Assembly (NCBI RefSeq): GCF_024055665.1
Contig: NZ_JAMXMC010000001.1
Span: 248,001-312,000 of the forward strand
DNA length: 64,000 nt
Direction: 5' to 3'
DNA from: Ideonella oryzae
GTDB taxonomy: Bacteria; Pseudomonadota; Gammaproteobacteria; Burkholderiales; Burkholderiaceae_C
Positions 1 through 8,406 of the stretch are shown piece by piece (the stretch's first letter is position 1; each line of letters begins with the position of its first letter). The notes under the pieces were generated by a model. That model saw only the letters and a list, made by a program, of their open reading frames with translations. It did no database searches and was not told where the DNA came from. The translations under genes were made by a program, and so were the position numbers.

Positions 1-34
1 GCCAGCCAGCGCTGACCCTCAACAAAACACGACC

Positions 35-436
35 ATGACCCTGCCGACCGAACAAATCGACCTGCCCGAGGTGCTGCGCGAGGTGGAAGCCGCCTTCCAT
101 GCCTACGAGGCGGCGCTGATGGACAACGATGTCGAGGCCCTCAACGCCTTCTTCTGGGCCGACCCGCGCACCACCCGCTACGGCATCGGCGACCGGCAGT
201 GGGGCCACGCCGAGCTGGTGGCCTACCGCCAGGCCACGCCGGCGCCCAGCTTCACCCGCCGGCTGGAACACCTGCGCCTCTGCGCCTTCGGGCCCGACCA
301 TGCCGTGGCCCAGGTGGAGTTCGTGCGCAGCGACACCGCGCTGCGCGGCTTCCAGACCCAGACCTGGGTGCGACTGGCCGAGGGCTGGCGCATCGTCAGC
401 GCCCACGTGAGCATGATCCCCTGGCCCGCGGGCTGA
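35..436 (+). CDS. hpxZ: HpxZ/AtzH-like SnoaL-fold protein
   Basis: A 133-residue protein with the layout of the DUF3225/AtzH family (cone-shaped NTF2-like fold). An N-terminal helix (LREVEAAFHAYEAALMDND) leads to the WADPRTTRYG segment and then the strands RLEHLRLCAFG and FQTQTWVRLAEGWRIVSAHVS, which are typical of HpxZ. Family members sit in oxalurate, allantoin or cyanuric-acid degradation loci beside amidases such as AtzE/HpxY, and are thought to be small partner proteins of the amidase; that partner would lie left of the window. A GntR regulator follows at once, which fits a catabolic unit. The fold family is clear and the precise pathway is inferred. Confidence 0.75.
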   Translation: MTLPTEQIDLPEVLREVEAAFHAYEAALMDNDVEALNAFFWADPRTTRYGIGDRQWGHAELVAYRQATPAPSFTRRLEHLRLCAFGPDHAVAQVEFVRSDTALRGFQTQTWVRLAEGWRIVSAHVSMIPWPAG

Positions 437-488
437 GGGCCGGCCCCCCCGGTTGCCCCCAGACCTGCCCCCGTATGATGACCCTCCG

Positions 489-1217
489 ATGAAGCCGCGC
501 CTGCCGTTCGCCCCCGCCTCCGCCCTCGGCCCTGCGGGCCCCGCACCGGCCGATGCGGCCCCCACCCTGGCCGACCAGGCCTACGACCGCATCAAGGGCC
601 TGATCTTCGACTTCAGCCTGATGCCGGGCGACCGCTTCAGCGAGACGGAGCTGGCCGAGCATGTGCAGGTCAGCCGCACCCCCTTGCGCCAGGCCCTGCA
701 GAGGCTGCAGCGCGAAGGCTTTCTGCAGGTCTTTCCCAAGCTGGGCTGGCAGGTCGCGCCGCTGGACTTCGACAAGTTCGACGAGCTCTACGACCTGCGC
801 ATCCTGCTCGAATGCCATGCGGTGGGCCGCCTGTGCGAAAGCGTGGACCGTGCCGGCCTGGCGGCCCTCAGCGCCCTGTGGGAGGTGGCGCCCGAGCAGC
901 GCCTGGACACCCCCGCCGCGGTGCGCGACCTGGACGAGGCCTTTCACCGCAGCCTGGTCGAAGGCAGCGGCAACCACGAAATGATGCGCGTGCACGCCGA
1001 GATCACCGACCGCATCCGCATCATCCGGCGGCTGGACTTCACCAAGCCACCGCGCGTCGAAGCCACCTACGACGAGCACGGCGCCATCCTGCGCGCCATC
1101 ACGCGGCGCCGCGCCGCCGAGGCCCAGCGCCTGCTGCGCGCCCACATCGAGCAGAGCAAGCTCGAGGTGCGGCACATCACGCTGGACATGCTCTACCGCG
1201 CCCGGCAGGTCGGCTGA
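489..1217 (+). CDS. GntR-family regulator with FCD ligand domain
   Basis: A cytoplasmic transcription regulator of 242 residues. Residues about 20-85 form the GntR winged helix (LADQAYDRIKGLIFDFSLMPGD, then LAEHVQVSRTPLRQALQRLQ), and about 95-230 form an all-helical FCD ligand domain with metal-site histidines in the usual region (AFHRSLVEGSGNHEMM, RAHIEQSK). The ATG at 489 is chosen: a TTG at 453 gives 12 more residues but lies in a leader without a ribosome site. It starts 52 bases after the HpxZ-like gene and probably controls that pathway. The ligand cannot be read from sequence. Confidence 0.88.
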   Translation: MKPRLPFAPASALGPAGPAPADAAPTLADQAYDRIKGLIFDFSLMPGDRFSETELAEHVQVSRTPLRQALQRLQREGFLQVFPKLGWQVAPLDFDKFDELYDLRILLECHAVGRLCESVDRAGLAALSALWEVAPEQRLDTPAAVRDLDEAFHRSLVEGSGNHEMMRVHAEITDRIRIIRRLDFTKPPRVEATYDEHGAILRAITRRRAAEAQRLLRAHIEQSKLEVRHITLDMLYRARQVG

Positions 1218-1388
1218 ACCGCGTGTTTCGTGGCCTGGGTGTGCCTGGCTGACCACAGCCCTGTCCTTGATTCAGGGGACGGCCGGCATGACCTCCCTCA
1301 AATCCGTCTGTTTGCAGTAAGTTACGTCTGACGTTCCGCCCGGGCTGCCGTTGGGAGGCTCTGCCGCAGTGGGCGTCAGGACGGATTG

Positions 1389-3305
1389 GTGATTCCTCAA
1401 GACAGACAAGAAGACGGCGGCAGCTGGCTGGCGGCCGGTGGACCGGGAGGCACCCGGTCCCACCGGGCTTTTCTGCATCTGTTCTGGGGTGGCAGCTTCG
1501 CCCTGTTCCTGCTGCTCGAAGGCTACGCGCTGTGGGTGGGGGGCAACCCGCCGATGCGGCTGGCCTTCAACGCGGTCTTCCTGGCCTGCGCCCTGGTGGC
1601 CCTGGTCCTGCTGCAGCGCGGTCACATCGGGCTGGTGACCCGGATCACCGGCCATCTGCCGCCGATCCTGCTGCTGGCGGTGATCCTCACGGCGCGCTCG
1701 ATCTACATCCCTGCGGTGGTGGCGCTGCCCCCCATGGTGGTGGTCACGGCCTGGCTGCTCGGCCGACGGGCCGCGGTCTGGGTCACCGCAGCCGCCGTGC
1801 TGGAGGTCATGGGCGTGGGCCTGTACCTGCACCTGGGCGGCCAGCCCCGCCTGCCGCCGCCGGAGCCCATCCAGTACGGCATCACGCTGCTGGTCTACCT
1901 GCTGATCAGCCTGTCCATCGGCCTGCTGTCGGAGTCCAGCCACCGGGAACAGATCCGCATCGCACAGGAACACGCCTTCGTCGACGAACTCACCGGCCTG
2001 GCCAACCGCAGCCTCTTCCTCGACCGGCTGGGCCAGGCCCTGCAGGACGGCCACACGCCTCCACGCCACGGCGCGCTGCTGCTCATCGACGTCGACCACT
2101 TTCAGCGCTTCGGTGCGGCGTACGGCGCCCGCCTGGGCAACTCCCTGTTGATGACCGTGGCCGAGCGGCTGCGCCAGCGGGTGGGGCCCGACATGACCCT
2201 GGCCCGCCTGGGCGGCGACGTGTTCGGCGTGCTCGTCACCGGCCGGGCCCACGGCGGCGAGCTGCTGCTGGAGGTGACCCGCCTGGCCGACCAGATCACC
2301 CGCGCCGTGGCCCAGCCCATCAGCCTGGACGGCCAGCCGCAGTCGCACACCGTCACCGTGGGGATCAGCGCCTTCGACGGCCCCGGCAGCGCGGGCGACC
2401 AGCTGCACCAGGCCGAGCAGGCCGTGGCCCAGGGCAAGGCCCAGGGACAGGGCACGGTGCACTTCTTCGACCCGACCCTGGCGGAGGCCGCCCAGCAGCG
2501 GGCCCGGCTGGAAGCGGCGCTGCGCCACGCCCTGCAGCAGGGGCAGCTGCTGCTGCATTACCAGCCCCAGATCCGCGGTAGCCAGCCCACCGGCGCCGAG
2601 GCCCTGGTCCGTTGGCAGCACCCCGAACGGGGGCTGATCCCGCCGGCCGAGTTCATTCCGCTGGCCGAGGCCTGTGGCCTGATCGTTCCGCTGGGACAGT
2701 GGGTGCTGGAGCAGGCCTGCGCCGTGCTGGCCCAATGGCGCCAGGACCCGGTGCTGGAAGCGCTGACGCTGTCCGTCAATGTCAGCGCCCACCAGGTGCA
2801 ACAGCCGGGTTTTGTGCTGCACCTCAAGCAGTTGTTGGAACGGAGCGACTGCAACCCGCATCGCCTGAAGCTGGAGCTGACCGAGAGCGCCTTCATCGGC
2901 GACGAACAGACCGCCATCCGGGCCATGACCGCCCTGCGGGCGCTGGGCATCCGCTTTTCGCTGGACGACTTCGGCACGGGCTATTCCTCGCTGCGTCATC
3001 TCAAGAGGCTGCCGCTGGACCAGATCAAGATCGACCAGTCCTTTGTGCGCGATCTGCTGGACGACCCGGACGATGCCGCCATCACCCAGGTCATCACGCA
3101 GCTGGCGCGCAACTTCGGCATGGAGGTGATGGCCGAGGGGGTGGAGCTGCCCGCGCAGCGGAGCTTCCTGGAGCGCCTGGGCTGCCACGCCTTCCAGGGC
3201 TACCTCTTCGCCCGACCGCAGCCCTTGCCCGCCTTCGTGGCCTTCTGCCGGCAGCAACTCGCGGCGGCGCTCCCCCGCGGCGCCCCCCTGGCGCCTGGGG
3301 CATGA
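1389..3305 (+). CDS. membrane GGDEF-EAL protein, likely c-di-GMP phosphodiesterase
   Basis: Several hydrophobic segments (residues about 30-180) form a membrane sensor region, followed by a GGDEF-like domain (about 195-355) and an EAL domain (about 370-620). The EAL part is intact: EALVRW, NVSAHQ, ELTES, DDFGTGYSS, IKIDQSF and MAEGVE are all present, so c-di-GMP hydrolysis is expected. The GGDEF signature reads GGDVF, so the cyclase half has lost a key acidic residue and probably acts as a regulatory GTP-binding domain or is inert. A GTG at 1389 is taken because AGGA at 1378-1381 stands seven bases upstream; TTG at 1386 is the alternative. It is a single gene with no obvious operon partner. 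Confidence 0.85.
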   Translation: MIPQDRQEDGGSWLAAGGPGGTRSHRAFLHLFWGGSFALFLLLEGYALWVGGNPPMRLAFNAVFLACALVALVLLQRGHIGLVTRITGHLPPILLLAVILTARSIYIPAVVALPPMVVVTAWLLGRRAAVWVTAAAVLEVMGVGLYLHLGGQPRLPPPEPIQYGITLLVYLLISLSIGLLSESSHREQIRIAQEHAFVDELTGLANRSLFLDRLGQALQDGHTPPRHGALLLIDVDHFQRFGAAYGARLGNSLLMTVAERLRQRVGPDMTLARLGGDVFGVLVTGRAHGGELLLEVTRLADQITRAVAQPISLDGQPQSHTVTVGISAFDGPGSAGDQLHQAEQAVAQGKAQGQGTVHFFDPTLAEAAQQRARLEAALRHALQQGQLLLHYQPQIRGSQPTGAEALVRWQHPERGLIPPAEFIPLAEACGLIVPLGQWVLEQACAVLAQWRQDPVLEALTLSVNVSAHQVQQPGFVLHLKQLLERSDCNPHRLKLELTESAFIGDEQTAIRAMTALRALGIRFSLDDFGTGYSSLRHLKRLPLDQIKIDQSFVRDLLDDPDDAAITQVITQLARNFGMEVMAEGVELPAQRSFLERLGCHAFQGYLFARPQPLPAFVAFCRQQLAAALPRGAPLAPGA

Positions 3306-3336
3306 TGCAGAGGTCATTCCGCACCCGCCGCGCACC

Positions 3337-3762
3337 ATGCCCCGTGTCACGATCCATCTGCCCGAACGCCTGCCCTTTCGCACCGAGCTGCCGCTGCTGA
3401 TCTCGCAGATCAACCACGCCGGCCACCTCGACAACGCCCAGGTGCTGGTGCTGGTGAGCGAAGCGCGCCAGCGCTTCCTGCGCTGGATGGGCTACCGCTC
3501 GGAAACCGACATCGAGGGCCTGGGCATCATCCTGGCCGACAACGCGGTGCAGTACCGCAGCGAGTCGTTCTACGGTGAGGTGATGGTCATCGAGATGGCG
3601 GCCGACGACTTCAGCCGCCGCGGCTGCGACTTCGTCTGGCGCATGACCGAGAAGCTCTCCGGGCGCGAGGTGGCGCTGGGCAAATCCGGCGTGGTTTTTT
3701 TCGACTACTCGACACGCCAGGTGGCCGAGGTGCCGGCGAGCTTCCGCAGCCGCTGGCCCTGA
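3337..3762 (+). CDS. 4-hydroxybenzoyl-CoA-type thioesterase family protein
   Basis: A 141-residue hotdog-fold protein. The family core is visible: NHAGHLDNAQVLVLVSEARQRFLRWMGY, with a YbgC/FadM-like arrangement of the helix after the Asn-Asp-type active-site turn, then strands VMVIEMAADDFSRRGCDFVWRM and GVVFFDYSTRQVAEVP. It probably hydrolyses an acyl-CoA or a related thioester in the cytoplasm, but the substrate is unknown. It follows the EAL gene by 31 bases on the same strand and may be cotranscribed, without a functional link that can be seen. Confidence 0.75.
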   Translation: MPRVTIHLPERLPFRTELPLLISQINHAGHLDNAQVLVLVSEARQRFLRWMGYRSETDIEGLGIILADNAVQYRSESFYGEVMVIEMAADDFSRRGCDFVWRMTEKLSGREVALGKSGVVFFDYSTRQVAEVPASFRSRWP

Positions 3763-3829
3763 CAGCACGCCAGCACGTCCTCCTACACGCAGGCCTTCCC
3801 TTGGCCGATGGCCGTCCGGAACCGGGTTT

Positions 3830-3839
3830 CCTAAAGTGA
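3830..3839 (+). promoter_or_regulatory. shared upstream motif CCTAAAGTGA
   Basis: This 10-mer lies 25 bases before the CsbD start. A nine-of-ten copy (CCTACAGTGA, 4273-4282) lies before the DUF1328 gene. It may be a shared promoter element for the stress-type genes; this is inference from two copies only. Confidence 0.3.
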
Positions 3840-3864
3840 GCTTCCCCCCTTGAAAGGAGTTCAC

Positions 3865-4077
3865 ATGAACTGGCAACGCATCGAAGGCAACTGGAAACAG
3901 ATCAAGGGCAAGGTCGTCGAGCAGTGGGGCAAGCTCACCGACGACGACCTGGACCTCATCGCGGGGCGCCGTGAACAGTTGGCCGGCAAGCTGCAGGAAC
4001 GTTATGGCATCGCCAAGGACGAGGCCGAACGTCAGCTCAAGGACTGGGAAAAGCGCCTTGACCGGCTCGATCACTGA
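3865..4077 (+). CDS. CsbD family stress protein
   Basis: A 70-residue, highly charged helical protein with the CsbD signature: MNWQRIEGNWKQIKGKVVEQWGKL near the start, then ITDDDLDLIAGRREQLAGKLQ-type repeats. CsbD proteins accumulate in general stress and their biochemical role is not known. The ATG at 3865 is preceded by AAAGGAG (3854-3860). It belongs with the two small genes downstream, which have the same stress-response flavour. A hairpin at 4124-4151 closes the transcript. Confidence 0.88.
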   Translation: MNWQRIEGNWKQIKGKVVEQWGKLTDDDLDLIAGRREQLAGKLQERYGIAKDEAERQLKDWEKRLDRLDH

Positions 4078-4123
4078 GTCCGACGCCCTGACCTGACGCC
4101 ACAGCGTTTCATCGCGCATTCCA

Positions 4124-4151
4124 CCCCCGCGGGTGCCTCGGCCCACGGGGG
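4124..4151 (+). terminator. GC-rich hairpin after csbD
   Basis: CCCCCGCGGG (4124-4133) pairs with CCCACGGGGG (4142-4151) with one mismatch around an 8-base loop, followed by CTCTTTG. It is a plausible but weakly U-rich terminator. The rest of 4078-4354 holds no gene that I can see, only the motif at 4273-4282 and leader sequence. Confidence 0.5.
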
Positions 4152-4272
4152 CTCTTTGCGCCCCTGGCAGTGCGCAGGCCTTGGCCTGGCGTAGGACGAT
4201 GCCGACGCCGCACCGCCGCCTGATCCCACAGCCAGATGCGCGCTTGACCGCTGCCGGCCCGACCACGGGCCT

Positions 4273-4282
4273 CCTACAGTGA
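4273..4282 (+). promoter_or_regulatory. second copy of motif, CCTACAGTGA
   Basis: Matches 9 of 10 bases of the element before csbD (3830-3839) and lies about 70 bases before the DUF1328 start. Candidate common promoter element for these small genes. Confidence 0.3.
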
Positions 4283-4354
4283 AGTCATCGCAGGCCCGGA
4301 CGGGGCCGCGAACCCCATGGAAGACACCGTCTTCTTCTCAGAGAGGAGTTCACC

Positions 4355-4519
4355 ATGCTGCACTACACCGTCGTCTTTCTCGTGATCGCCCTGATTGCGG
4401 CCCTGCTGGGCTTTGGCGGCATCGCCGCCGGTGCCGCGAGCATTGCCAAGATCCTGTTCGTGGTCTTCCTGGTCATGGCTGCCGTGTCCTTCGTGGTCGG
4501 CCTGATGCGCAAGCCATGA
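4355..4519 (+). CDS. DUF1328 (YtjA-type) small membrane protein
   Basis: A 54-residue gene found by direct reading. The product begins [20 protein letters not shown], continues [20 protein letters not shown] and ends GLMRKP, so it has two membrane segments separated by a glycine/alanine turn. This is the standard DUF1328 pattern of YtjA-like inner-membrane proteins, which have no assigned function and are often stress-induced. GAGAGGAG (4341-4348) precedes the ATG. It is flanked by csbD and a BON lipoprotein, two other envelope or osmotic stress proteins. Confidence 0.85.
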   Translation: MLHYTVVFLVIALIAALLGFGGIAAGAASIAKILFVVFLVMAAVSFVVGLMRKP

Positions 4520-4548
4520 CCCCCACCCGCCACCACCAGGAGATGACC

Positions 4549-5034
4549 ATGATGACTGCCCTGCACCCCACTGCCCTGCGAACGCTGACCCTGGCCGCCT
4601 TGTGCGCGGGCGGGCTGGCCTTGAGCGCCTGCTCCGAGCGCGACCATGACAAGACCGCTGGCGAGAAGGTGGATGCCGCCATTGCCCAGGCGGACAGCAA
4701 GATCGAGACGGCACAGGCACAGGCTTCCCGCGAACTGGACCAGGCGCGGGATGCCAGCGCCGAGGCCGCCATCGAAGTGGGCGACAAGTTCAACCGCGCT
4801 GCCAAGAAGGCCGCCAGCGCAGTGGACGACGCCGCCATCACCACGGCCATCAACGCCAAGCTCGCCCAGGATCCACAGCTCAATGTGCTGAAGGTGAATG
4901 TGGACACCCGCAACGGCCATGTGCTGCTCAAGGGTGAAGCGCCCGACGAAAAGGCCCGCGCCCGGGCCACCCAGTTGGCCATGCAGGTCGATGGCGTGCG
5001 TGGCGTGGAAAACCAGATGGAAGTGCGCGGCTGA
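4549..5034 (+). CDS. BON-domain lipoprotein, OsmY-like
   Basis: A secreted protein of 161 residues. The hydrophobic signal ends in LALSAC, a lipobox, so it should be lipid-anchored. Residues about 30-85 are a charged alanine-rich helix likely to form a coiled coil, and about 90-160 form one BON domain (ITTAINAKLAQDPQLNVLKV, then NGHVLLKGEAP and GVRGVENQMEV). BON domains bind phospholipid surfaces, and OsmY-like proteins act in osmotic stress. AGGAG at 4538-4542 suits the ATG at 4549 or 4552 better than the one at 4543. Last gene of the small stress cluster. Confidence 0.85.
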   Translation: MMTALHPTALRTLTLAALCAGGLALSACSERDHDKTAGEKVDAAIAQADSKIETAQAQASRELDQARDASAEAAIEVGDKFNRAAKKAASAVDDAAITTAINAKLAQDPQLNVLKVNVDTRNGHVLLKGEAPDEKARARATQLAMQVDGVRGVENQMEVRG

Positions 5035-5036
5035 AT

Positions 5037-5642
5037 TCAGCGCCCGTGCCTGGAGAGCCCGACAAGGTCCTGTGGCGTGTCCACATCCTGCAGGCAGCCC
5101 GGGTCATCCACGTCGATGAGGGTGAGCTCCGCGGCATGCTGCCGCAGCAGGGCCCGTGCGCCTTCGTCGCCCGTCAGGCTGAGCAACGCGCTGCGCCATG
5201 CCGGTGCAAAGCCCACCGGATGTCCGCGCACGCCCTGATGGAACGGCGCGGCCAGCGAGGCGCCCCCCGCCAGCGCGCCGGCCACCTGGCGGATGGTGAG
5301 CTCGGCCACGCAGGGCATGTCGCCCAAGGCGACGACCCAGCCAGACGCCGGGCCCTGACGCTGCACCGCGGCCGCCAGTGCGGCGCCCATGCCGCCTTCG
5401 GCCTCGGGGCAGACCAGCAGCCCGATGCCGGTCTCGGCCAGCCGGGCCTGCAGCGCATCCTGCTCGGGCCGCACCACCGCCACCGCCTGGCCCAGCGCGG
5501 CCACCAGCGTGCGGGCGCTGGCCACCGCCACCGGCGTGCCATCGGCCAGCGGTGCCAGCAGCTTGTCCCCCCCGAAGCGCCGGCCGAAGCCCGCGCACAG
5601 CAGGATGCCGACCGGGCCTCGCTGCGCGCCAGGACTCTGCAT
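5037..5642 (-). CDS. mocA: MocA-like molybdenum cofactor cytidylyltransferase
   Basis: A 201-residue nucleotidyltransferase that should convert molybdopterin cofactor to its CMP form (MCD) for xanthine-oxidase-family enzymes. The nucleotide-binding signature LCAGFGRRFGGDKLLAPL, the ALGDMPCV metal-site motif and the C-terminal DVDDPGCLQDVDTPQDL are all present. It is the last gene of a minus-strand operon, 8 bases after the Mo-subunit gene, which is where the cofactor tailor for that enzyme is expected. ATG at 5642. Confidence 0.82.
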   Translation of the reverse strand: MQSPGAQRGPVGILLCAGFGRRFGGDKLLAPLADGTPVAVASARTLVAALGQAVAVVRPEQDALQARLAETGIGLLVCPEAEGGMGAALAAAVQRQGPASGWVVALGDMPCVAELTIRQVAGALAGGASLAAPFHQGVRGHPVGFAPAWRSALLSLTGDEGARALLRQHAAELTLIDVDDPGCLQDVDTPQDLVGLSRHGR

Positions 5643-5650
5643 GGCCGCGC

Positions 5651-7939
5651 TCAGGCCTTCTTCGTCAGCTGATCGCGCACCGGCAGCTGGCGGATACGCC
5701 GGCCGGTGGCCGCGAAGATCGCATTGCACAGGGCCGGCGCCACCGGCGGCAGCGGCGGCTCGCCCACGCCGCCGGGCGGCAGGGCCGGGTCGTTGTTGAC
5801 CAGGTGGGTGCGGATGGTGCGCGGCGACTGGGCGTGGCGCAGCACCTCGTAGTCGTGGAAGTTGCTCTGCCTGACGTGCCCACCCTCGAAGCTGATCTCG
5901 CCAGTCAGCGTCAGGCCGATGCCCATCACCGCCGCCCCTTCCATCTGCGCACGGATGCGCTCGGGGTTGATCTGCGGGCCGCAGTCGATGCCCATGTCCA
6001 CCGCCACGATCTGCAGCGCGCCCTTGGCATCCACCGCCACCTCCACCACCGTGGCGGTGTAGCTCATGAAGCTGTACGCGAAGGCCAGGCCCAGGCCGTG
6101 GCCCTGGGGCAGCTTGCGGCCCCAGCGGGCGCCCTGCGTCACCGCCTCGATCACACCGCGCAGCCGGCCGGTGTCCACCGGGTAGCGCTCGGGCGATTCG
6201 CCGTAGTTCCAGTGGTCGCCCAGCGCGGCCGGGGCGATCTGACGCGGCGGGCCGATCAGCTCCAGCGCGTAGTCCTTCGGGTCGCGGCCGGCACGGTGGG
6301 CCAGTTCGCTCAGGAAGCATTGCACCGCAAAGGCGTGCGGGATGTTGGACACCGAGCGGAACCAGCCGATGCGGGCCATGGCCTCGGCCTCGCCCACCTC
6401 GATGCGCACGTTCGGGATGGCATAGGGCACGTTGATGGCCGTCATGCCGACCTCGAACTCGGCCTCGGTCTTCACACCCGGGGCGAACAGCGAGGCGATG
6501 GACGGCGCCACCGAGCGGTGCAGCCAGGTCTCGGGCCGGCCGTCGGGGCGCAGCACCGCCTCCAGCCGCTCCACCGACACGGTGTGCAGGTAGTCGTGGC
6601 GGATGTCGTCGTCGCGCGTCCACACCACCTTCACCGGCGTGCCGGGCATGGTCTTGGCGATCAGCGCGGCCTCCACCACGTAGTCGGGTTTGGACTTGCG
6701 GCCGAAACCGCCGCCCAGCAGCGCCTGGTGCACCGTCACCTGCTCGGGCTTCAGGCCCAGCGCACCGGCCACGCCTTCCACCGCGGCCTGCGGGGCCTGG
6801 CAGGAGGTCCAGACCTCGCAGCGCCCTTCGGTCACCAGCGCCGTGGCGGCCGGCGGCTCCATGCTGGCGTGGGCCAGGTGCGGCAGGTAGTACTCGGCCA
6901 CCAGCTTCTGTGCCGGCGCGGCCTGGGCCAGCGAGGCCAGCGCGTCGCCATCGCTGCGCACCGCCTTGCCCGGCGCACGGGCGCTGGCCTCCAGGGCCTG
7001 GCGGTAGCGGGCCGAGTCGTAGGCCCCGTTGGGGCCGTGGTCCCAGTCGATCTTCAGCGCCGCGCGGCCCTGCATGGCGGCCCAGGTGTTGCGGGCCACC
7101 ACGGCCACGCCGCCCAGGGGCTGGAAGGCCGGCACGCCCTTGAACGGCGGGATGTCGACGATCTTCTGTACCCCCGCCACCTGCAGCGCCGCGGCGCTGT
7201 CCACCGCCTTGACCTTGCCGCCCACCACCGGCGGGCGGGCCACCACGGCGTAGACCATGCCGGGCAGGTGGATGTCCTGGCCATAGACAGCGTGGCCCTG
7301 GCCGATGTCCGCCAGGTCCACCGGCCGCACCTGGCCCTTGCCGATGTAGCGGAACTCGGCCGTGGTCTTCAGCCGCAGGGCGCTGCCGGCCGGCACTGGC
7401 AGCCGGGCGGCCGCCTCGGCCAGCGCGCCGTAGCCCAGGCGGCGGCCGCTGGCGCTGTGCAGCACCTCGTGGCGCATGGCCTTCACCTCGCCCACCGGCA
7501 CGCCCCACTGGGCGGCGGCGGCGGCCTCCAGCATCTGCCGGGCCGCCGCGCCCACGCGGCGCATGGGCTGGTAGAAGTGGCGGATGCTGCGCGAGCCGTC
7601 GGTGTTCTGGTTGCCGTAGCGGGCCTCGCCGGCATCGGCCTGCACCACCTTGACCTGCGCCCAGTCGGCCTCCAATTCGTCGGCCACCACCATGGGCAGG
7701 CTGGTGCGCGCGCCGGTGCCCATCTCGGCCCGGTGGGCGATGATCTGCACCCGGCCATCGGCCCCGATGCTGACGAAGACCAGGGGGTTGTCCACCGTGC
7801 CGCCGGGCATGGCGTCGCCGCCGTACTTCTTGGCTTCGGCGGCGTGCACCACGCCGTCCAGCCCCACCGACAGCATCAGGCCGCCGGTGGCGGCCTTCAG
7901 CAGGGTGCGGCGCGAGAGTGTCAGGTTGGCCGTGTTCAT
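5651..7939 (-). CDS. iorB: molybdopterin hydroxylase large subunit (IorB-like)
   Basis: A 762-residue Mo-subunit of the isoquinoline 1-oxidoreductase/aldehyde oxidase type. The N-terminus carries a twin-arginine-like signal (SRRTLLKAATGG), a feature of IorB-type subunits, so the enzyme is probably exported folded to the periplasm together with its [2Fe-2S] partner. Cofactor motifs are visible: LGGGFGRKS in the middle and GVGEPPLPPVAPAL near the end, which holds the catalytic glutamate. The gene overlaps the [2Fe-2S] subunit stop by one base (TGATG), indicating coupled translation. The substrate (aldehyde or N-heterocycle) cannot be told from sequence. Confidence 0.88.
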   Translation of the reverse strand: MNTANLTLSRRTLLKAATGGLMLSVGLDGVVHAAEAKKYGGDAMPGGTVDNPLVFVSIGADGRVQIIAHRAEMGTGARTSLPMVVADELEADWAQVKVVQADAGEARYGNQNTDGSRSIRHFYQPMRRVGAAARQMLEAAAAAQWGVPVGEVKAMRHEVLHSASGRRLGYGALAEAAARLPVPAGSALRLKTTAEFRYIGKGQVRPVDLADIGQGHAVYGQDIHLPGMVYAVVARPPVVGGKVKAVDSAAALQVAGVQKIVDIPPFKGVPAFQPLGGVAVVARNTWAAMQGRAALKIDWDHGPNGAYDSARYRQALEASARAPGKAVRSDGDALASLAQAAPAQKLVAEYYLPHLAHASMEPPAATALVTEGRCEVWTSCQAPQAAVEGVAGALGLKPEQVTVHQALLGGGFGRKSKPDYVVEAALIAKTMPGTPVKVVWTRDDDIRHDYLHTVSVERLEAVLRPDGRPETWLHRSVAPSIASLFAPGVKTEAEFEVGMTAINVPYAIPNVRIEVGEAEAMARIGWFRSVSNIPHAFAVQCFLSELAHRAGRDPKDYALELIGPPRQIAPAALGDHWNYGESPERYPVDTGRLRGVIEAVTQGARWGRKLPQGHGLGLAFAYSFMSYTATVVEVAVDAKGALQIVAVDMGIDCGPQINPERIRAQMEGAAVMGIGLTLTGEISFEGGHVRQSNFHDYEVLRHAQSPRTIRTHLVNNDPALPPGGVGEPPLPPVAPALCNAIFAATGRRIRQLPVRDQLTKKA

Positions 7940-8406
7940 CACTTCGCTCCTTGAAGACGGCTGGCCGCCAGCTGGATGGCCGCACGGATGCGCGGGTAGG
8001 TGCCGCAGCGGCAGATGTTGCTGTTCATCGCCTCGTCGATCTGGCGCTCCGACGGCTTGGGCTGCTGCTTGAGCAGGGCCACGGCCGACATGATCTGCCC
8101 GGCCTGGCAGTAGCCGCACTGGGCCACGCCCAGCTCCACCCAGGCCGCCTGCACCACGCGGCCCACGCGGTCGTCGGCCATGGCGTCGATGGTGCTCACC
8201 GCCTGGTCGCCCACCGCGGCAATGGGCGTGACGCAGGAACGCGTGGGCCGGCCGTCGACGTGCACGGTGCAGGCGCCGCACAGGGCCATGCCGCAGCCGA
8301 ACTTGGTGCCGGTCATGCCCAGCTCGTCGCGCAGCACCCACAGCAGCGGGGTGTCGGGCGGGGTGTCCACCGCCACAGGGCGGCCGTTGATCTTCAGGGT
8401 GGTCAT
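7939..8406 (-). CDS. iorA: [2Fe-2S] subunit of molybdo-hydroxylase (IorA-like)
   Basis: A 155-residue electron-transfer subunit with two [2Fe-2S] clusters. A plant-ferredoxin-type domain ([20 protein letters not shown]) is followed by the four-helix cluster domain with CGYCQAGQ and [11 protein letters not shown]. It takes electrons from the Mo subunit and passes them to an outside acceptor, as no FAD subunit is present in the operon; that is typical of IorAB-type enzymes. Its stop overlaps the start of the large subunit, and its start overlaps the xdhC-like gene by four bases. Confidence 0.92.
   Translation of the reverse strand: MTTLKINGRPVAVDTPPDTPLLWVLRDELGMTGTKFGCGMALCGACTVHVDGRPTRSCVTPIAAVGDQAVSTIDAMADDRVGRVVQAAWVELGVAQCGYCQAGQIMSAVALLKQQPKPSERQIDEAMNSNICRCGTYPRIRAAIQLAASRLQGAK

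Noticed and set aside
1272-3434. A 720-residue minus-strand frame opposite the EAL protein
   Set aside because: Composition-driven antisense frame; the plus strand has complete GGDEF/EAL motifs.
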